Positions 20,490 through 31,005 of a DNA stretch of 64,000 bases are shown piece after piece. Position 1 is the first letter of the stretch. Each line of letters opens with the position of its first letter. The position numbers and the translations under genes are program-made. The notes beneath the pieces were generated by a model. It had not been told where the DNA came from, made no database searches, and saw nothing but the letters and a program-made list of their open reading frames with translations. Source of the DNA: Eutreptiella sp. 'Long Island Sound 2002' (taxonomy: Eukaryota; Euglenozoa; Euglenophyceae; Eutreptiales; Eutreptiaceae); assembly GCA_964036045.1 (NCBI GenBank), contig OZ038385.1, forward strand, positions 33,301,129 to 33,365,128, read 5' to 3'.

Positions 20490-20806
20490 ACCCATGCACA
20501 AACACACACATACCCTCAATGAAAGCAAACAGCCCCCCATGCACTCGACCCACACCCACACACTGCCCGCCCACACACCCTCATACGTACCTGGACAGTG
20601 GATGTGTCACGGTTAGATGTTTAGGGGGGGGGGTTCTGTGTGTGTGTGTGTGTATGTGTGTCTGCCTGTGTGTGTGGATGGGTTTCTGTGGATGTGTGTG
20701 TGTGTGTGTGGGTGGGTGGGTCGTTGTGTCCATGTGTAATTGGGTGTCCGGTTGTGTGTGTTTGTGTGTATGCGCGTGTTGGTGTGAGGTGCGGGAAGGG
20801 TGTGTC

Positions 20807-20846
<40 letters not shown>

Positions 20847-21430
20847 GCTTGTGCGTATATCTGGTTTGGTGCTCCTCACATCCTCACCCGCCCCACACAC
20901 ACAGGCGCACGCCAACACCCATGACCAAAAAGACAGTCATACACCCCCCCCCCACACAGAGACACACACACACCCAGGCACAAACACACACATACCCTCA
21001 ATGAAAGCAAACAGCCCCCCACTTGACCCATACCCACACACTGCCCGCCCACACACCCTCATACGTACCTGGACAGTGGATGTGTCACGGTTAAATGTTT
21101 AGGGGGGTGATTCTGTGTGTGTGTGTGTGTATGCGTATGGTTTGTGCGGATGCGTGTTTGTGGGTCGGTGTGTCCGTGTGTAGTTGGGTGTGTGGTTGTG
21201 TGTGTTTGTGTGTGCGCGCGTGTTGGTGTGAGGTGCGGGAAGGGTGTGCGTGTGTGTGTGTGTAAGGCTTGTGCGTATATGTGCATGGTTTGGTGCTCCT
21301 CACTTCCTCACAGACAGTCGTACATGTACGCCCCCCCCCCACACACACCTACATGCCATTAGTGGAATCAAACCGCCCTGCCACCCCACCCACACCCACA
21401 CACTGCCCAGCCACACATACGCACACACAC
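20490..21430 (+). repeat. CA/TG-rich direct repeats of about 480 bp
   Basis: The phrases ACCCTCAATGAAAGCAAACA, CATACGTACCTGGACAGTGG and GGTTTGGTGCTCCTCAC each occur twice about 420-480 bp apart, with a decayed third copy to 21430. The rest, to about 21800, is more CA and TG microsatellite. Confidence 0.65.
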
Positions 21431-22251
21431 CTGCATGGTGGATGTGTCGTGGTTCGGTGTGTGGGGCGGGATCATTGTGGGTGTGTCTATGTGTGTGTGT
21501 GTGTGTGTGTTGATTGGTTTGTGCCCGTGGGTGCGTGTTTGTGTGTGGGTTTGTATCCATGGGTCCGTGGTTGTGTGTGTGTGTGTGTGGGTGTTGGTGT
21601 GAGGTTTGGGACGGGTTCGTGTGCGTATGTGGTCGGGTGGCCCCCACATCCTCACACACACCAACTCACAGACGCACGCCCGCACGTAGAAACAAACAGG
21701 AAGTCAGGCATCCATCCACATGCAAACCCAACCATACAACCATGCACAAACCCACACAAACCCACACACCCCACACAAAGGCACACCCACACACATGTGC
21801 ACATGTTGCCTGTAGCCAGGGTGCCTGCAGGGGTGTTTGGGAGGGAGGTACCCCGGGTGTTAGGACAAATGAGGGGGTGCACAAGGGCGAAATTGGTATG
21901 AATTCACGTGAGTTCACGTGAAATTCGTACCAAATTCGTACGAAATTCGTGCGAATTCGTGCGAATTTCGTACGAATTCACGTGAATTCACGGCCGTGAA
22001 TCGGCTACAGGCTTGCCGGGTTTCGGCACCTCTCGTTTTGGGCACTGTTCGGACATGATGAATGCTTTCCGGGGCGGGACCTTCATTGGATGATGGGTAA
22101 CGAAGCTAGGGGAGGAATTTTGGCCCCTCAAATCTCTCGGAATGAACCAATAATATGGCATTTCCCCCCAAAAACCTCAAAATTTGGGTAAATTCACGTA
22201 AAATTCACGCAATTATTCAAACGGCCACTTAACGGCCGTTCACGAAGGGTA

Positions 22252-22700
22252 CAATCTACCTCCTCCAGCAACAGCTGGGCCAGGAAGGCACTGTGTTTTA
22301 GTTCAACACAACTGGGATCAACAGGAGGGATAGTGCTGGTGATCTCAGACAGTTGGTCGTCAGCATCCTCCTTTACAGCTGCAGGTTCCAAATAGCCATC
22401 TGGAGATTCACACCCTGTAAGTGTGGCAGATAGGTGCTCAGGAGATCGTTTTTTGAGATCAGAAAGAGTCAGGCCACGATTTTCGGCCATGACCTCTTTC
22501 AGTAGCACCTGATCTAGATCACACAGGGGTAAAGGATTGAGAGATCCATCGACAATGGATAAGAAACTGGCCCACTCAGGGGCCTGCATAGCTGTGTCCG
22601 AGTCCTCAGGCACGTAGATGGGACCGTCGGGGAGTTGCACTCTTCCCACGGTCATTCGGTCTAGCATACAGCGCCAATAAGCGTGTTCACCTGAGCAACC
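22252..22700 (-). pseudogene. Ty3-A pol segment between protease and RT
   Basis: Open frame continuing from the protease ORF after one in-frame TAG (22701-22703). It is acidic (for example EEVD, EDADDQLSE) and contains LPDGP and LPLCDLD phrases. No catalytic motif; it is probably the linker before RT. It is cut by the TIR element at its C-terminal end (LLLEEVD), and the far flank resumes with a Ser/Pro-rich linker leading into the RT ORF. Confidence 0.55.
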
Positions 22701-23408
22701 CTAGTCAGGGGTGCACATGACAACCCTTCCTCCCTCATAAGCAATTTTGGTTAGAACCTTCGCGAGCAGGGAGAAGGGAGGGTTAGCATACGCTAGGCCC
22801 ATTGCTTTCCAGAAGAAACGGAGGGCGTTGTTCAAATGTTTCCAGCAGTACAACTGCATGATGTCCTGTTGTTGGCTCGCGAACAATTCTACCTGGATCT
22901 CATCCAGGGTTACCTGAAGGGCCGCCAGTTCATTTTTAAGAACGTGACGGGCCAATTGGTAGTTTTCAGTACGATAGTTAGTCTTGGATGCGCAGCGCAG
23001 CCCAGGCTCTTTTCGTGCTGACAGCTCCAAAGGTACGGAGAAGAGCCCACTGCCAAAGTCGCAGTGCAGAGAATAGGGGCGCTGGAGAGACAGCATTTTT
23101 ACCTGGGGGTTTCTTCGTAGGAAGTCGGTACCAATGACGATGTCAAAGGCGTCGGTGTCCAACACTCTGCAGTGTTGGGTCACAGTTTCGTCGCCAAGAC
23201 AAATAGTCACATTGACTCCCCCCAAGGAATGGATGGTACGCCCATCCCCTACTCTTATGGCCACTGTCTTGGTTTTCTTGAAAGTCGTTAGCAGGCGCCG
23301 GGCCACTATAGAAAGTGTTGCGCCGGTGTCAAGCACTGCTGGAAAAACTTGATCCCCGATTTTCACGAGGATCCAGAAAACCAAGTCCTCCTCTTCGGAG
23401 CCCCCCCC
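22701..23408 (-). pseudogene. Ty3-A protease (copy next to pol)
   Basis: Retroviral-type aspartic protease. VLDTGATLS carries the catalytic Asp-Thr-Gly, the flap-like IRVGDGRTI follows, and IVIGTDFLR is the closing Ile-Ile-Gly-x-Asp type motif. It is in the same frame as the gag ORF before it, separated only by TAG at 23409-23411. The remaining 140 residues lead toward RT. The domain would process the Gag-Pol polyprotein. A downstream in-frame TAG at 22701-22703 interrupts pol. Confidence 0.7.
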
Positions 23409-23789
23409 CTACTCCTCAGCAGGGAATTTGACATCCACCCCTGCAGCCATGAGAGACTTGGCCATCCAGGCCAGTCGCCTCTTCTTGGAGTTACTCCCCT
23501 CAGGGGAGGCGTTATCCCCCTGTTGGCGCTTCTTGGGGTCACCTTCGGCAGGAGGGGGAGTTGCAGCGGGCGCTGATGAGCGCCTCTGGGGGTTAGGGGT
23601 TCCACCTTTGCCACCCCCCTTGCCACCTCCTTTACCACCTTTATCCCCATTCTGGGGAGTTTTGGTGGGTGTTTGGTTCTTCTGGCGTTCGGCCTCCTGC
23701 CGCTTGAGTTTGTCACTCTCTCGTTTCTTTATGTGACATTCGGCCTCGTAGTGACGATGTTTGCCACAATAACCACAGGTGATGGTACA
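23025..23789 (-). repeat. Left copy of a 765-bp duplication flanking the LINE block
   Basis: Matches 48050-48814 in the same orientation with roughly 3% differences in the 390 bases I compared. It covers the gag zinc-knuckle region and the start of the protease, and ends exactly where the inserted LINE block begins. Confidence 0.75.
23409..23789 (-). pseudogene. Ty3-A gag C terminus with CCHC knuckle (left copy)
   Basis: Begins abruptly at the LINE block junction. The zinc knuckle CGYCGKHRHYEAEC fits C-x2-C-x4-H-x4-C, which packages RNA. It is followed by a basic Lys/Glu helix, a Gly/Lys-rich stretch and an ending in KFPAEE, then TAG and eight G. The stop is in frame with the protease. Confidence 0.75.
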
Positions 23790-24473
23790 CCTAATCGTCC
23801 TCGTGCCACATCCTCGTGCCCCACGACACCGCGCCCAAAACGGGGGACGCGACGGCACGCGTCACCAAACAGCTCCCCAATACCGCACTCCACTACGACA
23901 TACCGACGCCCAACGTCATCGTCACCCACAACACGGTCCGCGACCACTACTACCTCCACGCCACGCATGAGCGCTCTCCCATCACCATATACACCTTCAC
24001 CACCTACCCTGGCCTCCAGCCGCCACGACACCACCCGCGTCCAGCGTAGAAGCATCCACTACACGTCGCCCCGACCCCGCGCAAAAGGCCCGCCCACCAC
24101 GCACCCCCTCCAGCCGACAGCACCGCCCTCCACGCAGCCCGCAGACGGGCCGCGGCACACCATCAAAGCCACCTGCTCCCACGCATCAGCGCCGGACCCG
24201 GCACCGTCACCGAAGCCACCCACAAAAGCACCTTGAACCTACTGGCCCGCAAGCTACGCCCCAAAATGGCACTAGAGGACACACTCTGGGTATACTATGG
24301 CGAAAGCCGCACGTCACGGCTGGCGGATCTCCGCACCATCATCCCCCGCCACATCCAGCGCGCCGTAGGGCCCTTCACCGTGTACGCGGTACCACACCCC
24401 ATAACGGCCCAGTGCACCCACTGCAACCCCCGGTGCGCGCAACCATGCGCGGGCGCTCTGCAACAACCCCTAC
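23790..24473 (+). pseudogene. LINE ORF1, 5' part (before the Ty3-C insertion)
   Basis: The frame from about 23800 to 24473 has one TAG (24047-24049). Phrases such as TVRDHYYLHATHERSPITIY and LARKLRPKMALEDTLWVYY look like real protein. No zinc knuckle is visible; a Cys/His cluster (CTHCNPRCAQPC) lies just before the Ty3-C insertion point. Across Ty3-C the frame resumes exactly when one copy of the 4-bp CTAC is removed (...QQPL joined to PTPTYRGG). ORF1 proteins of LINEs bind RNA; here the identity rests on position before ORF2. Confidence 0.5.
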
Positions 24474-24780
24474 TGTTATGGCTTTGAACAGCAGCAGCGC
24501 AACAGCGCAGCGCAACAGCGCAACAGCGCGCAAATCGCAAGTCGCAGTCGCAATCGCGCTGACAGTCTGTGAATAATAAAGAAGCATCGAATGCCAACTG
24601 TGAATGAGCGCTGTAAGATACTTCGATCTTGAACAGATTTTATGTCTTCGAGATTGTGTTACTATTGGTGCCCCGTCTAAAGATCCTGCGAGGTTTGTCG
24701 ATTGGGATTTTGGATTTCGGATTTTGAGAAACAAAGAGGCACAGGAGTACAGTCGAGTTCCCAAGAAACAAACCACAACA
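24474..24780 (+). repeat. 5' LTR of Ty3-C
   Basis: 307 bp, TG...CA. It contains a GCAACAGCGCAGCGCAACAG repeat near the start and AATAAAGAAGC (about 24575), a likely polyadenylation signal. Confidence 0.9.
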
Positions 24781-24782
24781 AG

Positions 24783-24800
24783 TGGTAGCCAGCTAGGTGG
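24783..24800 (+). promoter_or_regulatory. Putative primer-binding site of Ty3-C
   Basis: Two bases after the LTR, TGGTAGCCAGC begins with the TGG that pairs to a tRNA CCA end. The matching tRNA was not identified. Confidence 0.45.
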
Positions 24801-24873
24801 CGGGGAGGATCAGTCTTCGAGATCAATCTTCGACGCCGCAACGCCGTCAACTTGATTTGGACTTCAATCTACA

Positions 24874-26542
24874 ATGGAGCGGCCCTTCGACGACGCAGCT
24901 ATGCTGCATTTCATCAGAGACAGTTTGTTTCGAAGTGATTCATTCTTGCATCACGAATTTTCGACCTCGTTAGAGAAGTTCATCGCAGAGCGCATCGCTA
25001 GTCGAGAAAGCGAGTGGTTTCCATCTCTCTCTCGTGATCTTCACAGCTGTTCGCAGAAGCTTGCGGATACTCAAGCCAAAGTTATCGAATTGGAACAACG
25101 CGTCGATGTGTTGCAGGCAACAGCAGCAAGTGCTACCGCAGCAACTGAACAACGCGTCGATGCATTGCAGGCGACAGCAGCAAGTGCTACAGCAGCAACT
25201 GGCCAGCGCATCGATACCTTGCAGTCCTCGACGGAAAATGCAACTCAAGCTGCTGCAAATGAGCTTCGACGCGTAGAGCTTGAATTGTCGCAATGTTACG
25301 CCCTTCTTAACGAATTTGTACGAACTTCGAGTCCACCACCTCCGAACAACATCCAGTTTCCGCAACCACAACAACAACAGTTTCCGCAACCACCGTCTTC
25401 TTCGAATTCGAACCAACCTCACCCTCCACAACAACAACTCCCACAGCGGCCTACCTTCGAACCACTACCCCAGTTCGTAGTTCAACGTGCTCCTTCGCAG
25501 GAGATTTTGGGAACGCCGCGTCGAGCGCCTGAACAAACTGGTCAAGAGGTTCACGGGTAAACCTGGATGCGGAGAATTTCGAACATGGAAAGAAGATCTA
25601 TTACGAGCCTTCACTCTGTCGGACATCACCTCACCCGTCGATCAGGCAGCAACGATGTCATTCCTCCTCGATGGTGATGCCGCTGAGTACTATCATAGCC
25701 TGACGAAAGTTGTACAGGACGACTGGTTCGAGCTCATGCGTGTGTTAGGCCAGCGTTTCGACTGTATATCCCATGAGCCAGTGTATTTGTCGAGAATGTT
25801 GAGCTTGAAAGAGAGCGAGTTTCCCCGACATGCAGATTACGTTCGAGAATTTCGTACATGCGTTATCAAGTCGAAGGTCAACACGAATGAACTCCAGATG
25901 GGTTACCTCGTCAACTCTCGATTTGTTGAAGGGTTGTCGAATGACGCTGTGCGTCGGCAATACATCGTTGAGGTCCGTTCGAGATGGCGTTCTAATAATC
26001 CATTTGGATTCGATACCTTGGTAGAGACCATCGCGGAAGCCTACATTGCGGCTGGGTATCAACTGGAAGAAGTACAGAACGCATCGAGAACGCCATCAGA
26101 TCACACCCTGGGTCCTGCAGTGTCGAGACCCCTGCCTATGATGGTCCCACCTACTTCGACTTCCACGTTTCCATCGAACCCTATGCCAACGCCACACGTC
26201 ACATCGATGCCGAACCCAGCTGCGGCGCCCACGGCTTCGACCGTGGCAGAGCCGATGAATCTCGATGCAATTGCGAAACTTCGAGAAGAGTTACATGCCT
26301 ACATTGGTGAACGGTTCGGACGTCAACATGGCGGACGCCAAGATGGTCGAGAAAGCAGACGTTGCTACAACTGTGGCGAACAAGGACACTTGGCAAGCGA
26401 CTGTCCAAAAGGTCGACCGCCATCCCGAGGACGAGAACGCCGGGAATCACGGTCGAACACGCCGAAACGAGACCAAAGTCGAGACAGCAAGGGACGGTTT
26501 CGATCCCGCTCCAAGAGCAGAGAAAGGCCTACAACGGCCTAG
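24874..26542 (+). CDS. Ty3-C gag (one apparent frame change)
   Basis: The first frame, 24874-25560, encodes a coiled-coil N terminus with two near-identical 18-residue repeats (QRVDVLQATAASATAATE) and a Pro/Gln-rich linker. The second frame, open 25487-26542, encodes the retrotransposon gag domain (GEFRTWKEDLLRAF, AATMSFLLDGDAAEYY) and a C-terminal CCHC knuckle CYNCGEQGHLASDC (C-x2-C-x4-H-x4-C) with an Arg/Ser-rich tail. The frames overlap from 25487 to 25560, so one indel or a shift within that overlap joins them. Gag forms the particle and binds RNA. It overlaps the protease frame over more than 200 bases, in the +1 relation seen in Ty3. Confidence 0.75.
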
Positions 26543-29500
26543 AAAACAATTCCGAAGACCTGGTGGCGGACGTCCTCGAGAAGAGCTGAACACCACCACC
26601 AGCACCAATAAACCCGAAAAGAATTCGACGCTTGGAAGTGTCACTGTCGAAGGAACCGAACCTGAGCATGCGTCTCTGTTCACGGTTCGAGGGCGCATGT
26701 GCGCATGTTGTGAAGACTCCTTCGACTCCAGCGTGGAACTGTTGGTCGACTGTGGAGCGACTAGTGACTTTATGTCGATGCAAGCAGCAAAGAGGGCGTG
26801 ACTTCCCCTCTATGAACTGAGAAACCCTGGACATGTCTTGACAGCAGGAGGTGTCCAAGTCGAAGTACGGTACTACACGCGAGCTTATGTTCGAGTTGGA
26901 GAGCTTGTATTTCGTCATCACTTCAAGGTCTTGGAGATTTTGCCGGATGTAGTGCTTGGACTACCATGGCTTCGAAGCTACAACCCAACTGTTAACTGGA
27001 AGGAGCGATACGCCGACATCCAACATGGTTCGATTTCGTACCGGTTGTCTTTTGGCGAATCACGACATTCCACCCAGCTACAGTTTCAAGCAGCTTCAAA
27101 GCTGGACCTTCTTTCGATACTTTCATCCAGTTCCTCGAAAGCGAGTCCGGTTGGGAATCCTACCCCACATGCCAACGAACACCCTGACCTACACTCGTCG
27201 ACACACGTTCAGCGCAGTACTGACATGTACGATGAGTCCGAAACGGAAGATGGTATCACCGATGAGGAGTGCAGCGATATGGAGATTGAGTACATTTCGT
27301 TGCCGAAACTCAAAAGAGAGATCCGTCGATCTGATCTCACGGGAGATCAAGTATTTTTGTGTTGCATGCCTCGACCAGCAGTGCCGGTCGATGAAATGTA
27401 TAAGATGCAAGCCAGCGATGGCAATGATGACGGGCTTGACCCTGTTCGACGCAAACTACCGAGTCGATTACACAAGGGGGCGGACCTCTACGACCGGGAG
27501 AAAGCGCAATATGGAGACCTACCTCCGCATCGACCTGGAAGAGACCATCGAATACGCCTCGATTCGGAAGAAAATCCACCGTGGGTACACCCTTACAAAA
27601 TGGATCCGAGCCAACTAGATGAACTTCGACGACAATTGGACAAGTTGCATCGATCTGGTCGCATCAGACCATCCTCGAGTCCATACGGAGCAGGTTGCCT
27701 ACTGGTGAAGAAAGCGAATGGTAAATGGCGTATGTGCGTCGACTACCGAGCGTTGAATACACGAACTGTACGAGATCGATATCCTTTGCCATCGATCCAA
27801 TCCATCTTGAGTACATTGGGGGGTTCCACCGTATTCTCAAAGATTGACCTTGTTAGTGGGTTCCACCAGATCCGAATTCAAGACGAAGATATCGAGAAAA
27901 CCGCCTTCAACACACAATTTGGCGCCTTCCAGTGGGTTGTTATGCCCTTTGGCCTCTGCAATGCACCGTCGACGTTCCAACGCGTCGTGAATGATGTCCT
28001 GCGAGACCACTTGGGGATCTTTGTATGGGTGTACATTGACGACATCCTCGTCTTTTCGAAGGATGCGGACGAACACCAACGACACCTCGACCTGGTACAT
28101 GACCTACTCCGTGAGCACCAGCTCTTCCCCTGCATCGATAAATCCACATTCTTTCAGAGTCGAGTGCCCTTCTGCGGATACATCATCGACCAAGATGGAG
28201 TACACATGGACCCCGAAAAGATCAAGGTCATTCGAGGTTGGCCTCCACCAACTACGGTTCATGAAGTTCGACAGTTCATTGGATTGTGTGGATTTTACCA
28301 GCAGTTTGTCGAAGGGTTCCAGGCTGTCGCAGCCCCTCTGACTGCAATGTTTAAGGCAGACTTCGAGTGGGAATGGACGGCCGTCCACCAAGCTTCCTTC
28401 GACAAGCTGAAGCAGGCGATGATCAGCGCGACACATCTCAGTGCTATCGACCCCCGACAGCCGTATCACCTGTACACAGACGCTTCGAAAGACTGCGTGG
28501 GTGCTACGCTGGCGCAACGATGTGCGCATGGGAAGTACAAGGGACATCTTCGACCTATTGCCTTCATGTCGCGGAAAATGCAGCCTGCCGAAACTCGATA
28601 CCCGATTCGAGAACAGGAGTTGTTGGCCATTGTATTAGCCCTGAAACAATGGTTTCACCTACTTCGAGGACCGCAACAGGTGCACGTGCACACTGACCAC
28701 GAAAGTCTTCGATATCTCAAGACCTGTCCTCGACCGCTGACACCACGGCAAGCACGATGGTCCCAATTCCTCGAGGAATACAACCTGACGTTGTGGTACG
28801 TGCCGGGCCTCGAGAACCCTGCGGCAGATGCCTGCTCTCGTTTAACTTCGCGGCAGTTGATGGAGATCGAAAATGCTACAGGTACACGGGCTTTCGCAAT
28901 TCCCCTGGTCGAAGACTGGGCTTCACCGGAAGGAGAACCCGTCGATGAGTTCCTACATGTACTTGAAGACACAATCTCTCATGACGAGGTGTGGCCCCAG
29001 GCGTACGACCACCTGTACGTTTCACTACGAAGCGGACGCTCCGTGGGGAAGGAACTTGACGCAGATGAGCTTGCGGAACCAGCCCTCCAATTCGATACCG
29101 AACCCGCCGTCGTCGTCCGGGAGGACCTGGAGCCGCGACCGTCGAGCGCGACAACTGCGGAGCCGGAGGACCTGAGACTGGATCCAGCACCATCGGACGA
29201 GATCATGGCTGAGAATTCACACCAACCAAACATGCATCTCGATGAGGCTGGCAATGAGCCAGACACGTCTATTGACACCGACAACCTCCCCGATGTAAGC
29301 ATGGATCGCCCCCTTCGAGTCACCTTTGGCAATGAACTTCGATACGCACCGACCATGGCGGAACTGATTCGCTGTCGACGTCACCGTGACGGCACGTTGC
29401 AATCGGTTCCCTTGCCGAAGGTTGGGCTGAACACGCCGTACCCTTCGAGTCTTAAGGGTACACACCGCCGAGTACATCGACATTATCAGTGTAAAGACTT

Positions 29501-30956
29501 GACTTCGACAGCTGTGTGGGCGACAGCCTATCGGGAGGACCCCCGGACGAAACACGTCTACGAAGGCGCAATTCGAAGCCCTGCGGCACGACACCAGCTT
29601 CGAGATGCCAAGTTGTCCTTCGATGATGGCAAATTCTTCCATTTGTCGATGATGGGCAAACGTGTGCTTGTTCCCCGAACGCTGGTTACGTCGATTGTGG
29701 CTATGTATCACGAGTCGGAGTTCTATGGCCACTCAGGAGTCCTTCGAACCATGGCCCTGATCAAGCGCGACTATGTGTGGTCACACCTACGACACTATGT
29801 CGAGCGATACATAGCAAGTTGCGATGTCTGTCAAGCGGCGAAATCAAGACGAGTCGACACCGCCAGAGTCCCAAGACCCTTGCCGGTGCCCGACACCAAA
29901 TGGCACAGCGTGTCCGTCGATTGGGTTTCGGGATTGCCGCCGACCACAAGGGGCCATGATGCCATCATGACTGTAGTCGACCGATTCTCCAAGCGTGGAA
30001 TGTTCATCCCTTGTCGCAAGGATATGACAGCCGACGACCTCATCTATGTGTTCCTACGTGAGGTTATTCGATTGAAAGGATGCCCTCGACAAATTGTTTC
30101 TGACCGAGACAAGCGGTTCGAGTCTCAGGCGTGGAAGGAGCTGGCCCAGCGCTTCAAGATTGAGATGCATCAAACAGTGGCCAACGGCCCTCGAGGCAAT
30201 GGCCTGGCGGAGCGCAGTAATCAGTCCATCCTCCAGCGCCTTCGTACACACGGCATCTTCGGCAACAACGAGTGGGATGTCGACCTCCTGTTCGCCGAAA
30301 TCCAGTTCAACAACCTGACATCCAATAGTCTTCGACTATCCCCGTTCGAGATAGATGAAGGACGAACACCCCTTTTTCCATTGGATTTTCCCCGAATGAC
30401 TTCTCATGCACATGAACCATCGACCGTGAATGATTACATGCAACGAGCGGAACGTACCTTCGATTCTGTGCGTGCAATGCTTGCCGAGGAACGTCGACGC
30501 CAGATGCATGTGGTCCTGCAAATGGACCGACACGTTCGAGTGCCTGAAGTCGGTGAACGATGGTGGGTGTTGGTGCCTGAATATCGACATAAAGGGAAAC
30601 TCGATGTTGTCTGGTGCGGCCCTTACAAAATACTCGAGGTACTGAACAAGGGCGAGAATGTCAAACTGGACATCCCTGCCCCCTTCGATGGGTTGCGAGT
30701 TTTCAATCGAGACAGCATAAAACCCTACGTCCATCGAGAGGGACAGCCGGTGTGGGAGTTTCCGATGCCCCCTGTCAAAACTGGAGAATCGCCCCGACTT
30801 GTCAAAATTGTGGCTAGACGTCGAGTGGGATCTAAAAAGCGCCGCACATTCCTGTACCGTTGTGAATGGGATGACGACACATGGTCTTGGGAGTCGAGCA
30901 AGGCTCTAGAAGAGGATCCTGTGTACCTTGAGTTCCTTCGACTCCACCCTGAGTAA
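26265..30956 (+). CDS. Ty3-C Pol: protease, RT, RNase H, integrase, chromodomain
   Basis: One frame from about 26265 to TAA 30954-30956 with a single TGA at 26799-26801, likely an Arg CGA to TGA change. Protease: LLVDCGATSDF (Asp-Cys-Gly) and VVLGLPWL. RT: KIDLVSGFHQI, FGLCNAP and VYIDDILVF (28032-). RNase H: LYTDASKD, EQELLAIVLAL, HTDHESL. Integrase: HHCC finger (YHESEFYGH ... CDVCQ), catalytic DWVSGLP, VSDRDKRF and GLAERSNQ with 35 residues between second Asp and Glu, then GPY (VWCGPYKI) and a chromodomain ending WSWESSKAL. All catalytic residues are present. Apart from the TGA it looks functional. Confidence 0.9.
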
Positions 30957-31005
30957 CTGAGTAACACCCTTACTCTCCTCTGCAGCCTGGTTTTTCGAAA
31001 AACTC

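Larger units (their letters stand above)
18417..22249. mobile_element. 3.8 kb terminal-inverted-repeat element inserted in Ty3-A pol
   Basis: Left end CCCTTCGTGAAC (18417-) and right end GTTCACGAAGGG (to 22249) are perfect inverted repeats; with flanking bases the match is TTGTACCCTTCGTGAAC. A second shared block, GGCCGTTTGAAT, follows inside each end. TA lies on both sides (18415-18416 and 22250-22251), a possible TA duplication. Joining the flanks with one TA leaves the pol frames one base out of phase, so the exact boundary is uncertain. The interior has no credible ORF: TG/CA microsatellites, 11-bp palindromic words and internal inverted and direct repeats. It is a non-autonomous element. 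Confidence 0.65.

Noticed and set aside
19581-21921. Numerous ORFs rich in Cys/Val or Thr/His across the TIR element.
   Set aside because: They are translations of TG/CA microsatellites and of the 11-bp palindromic words on both strands.
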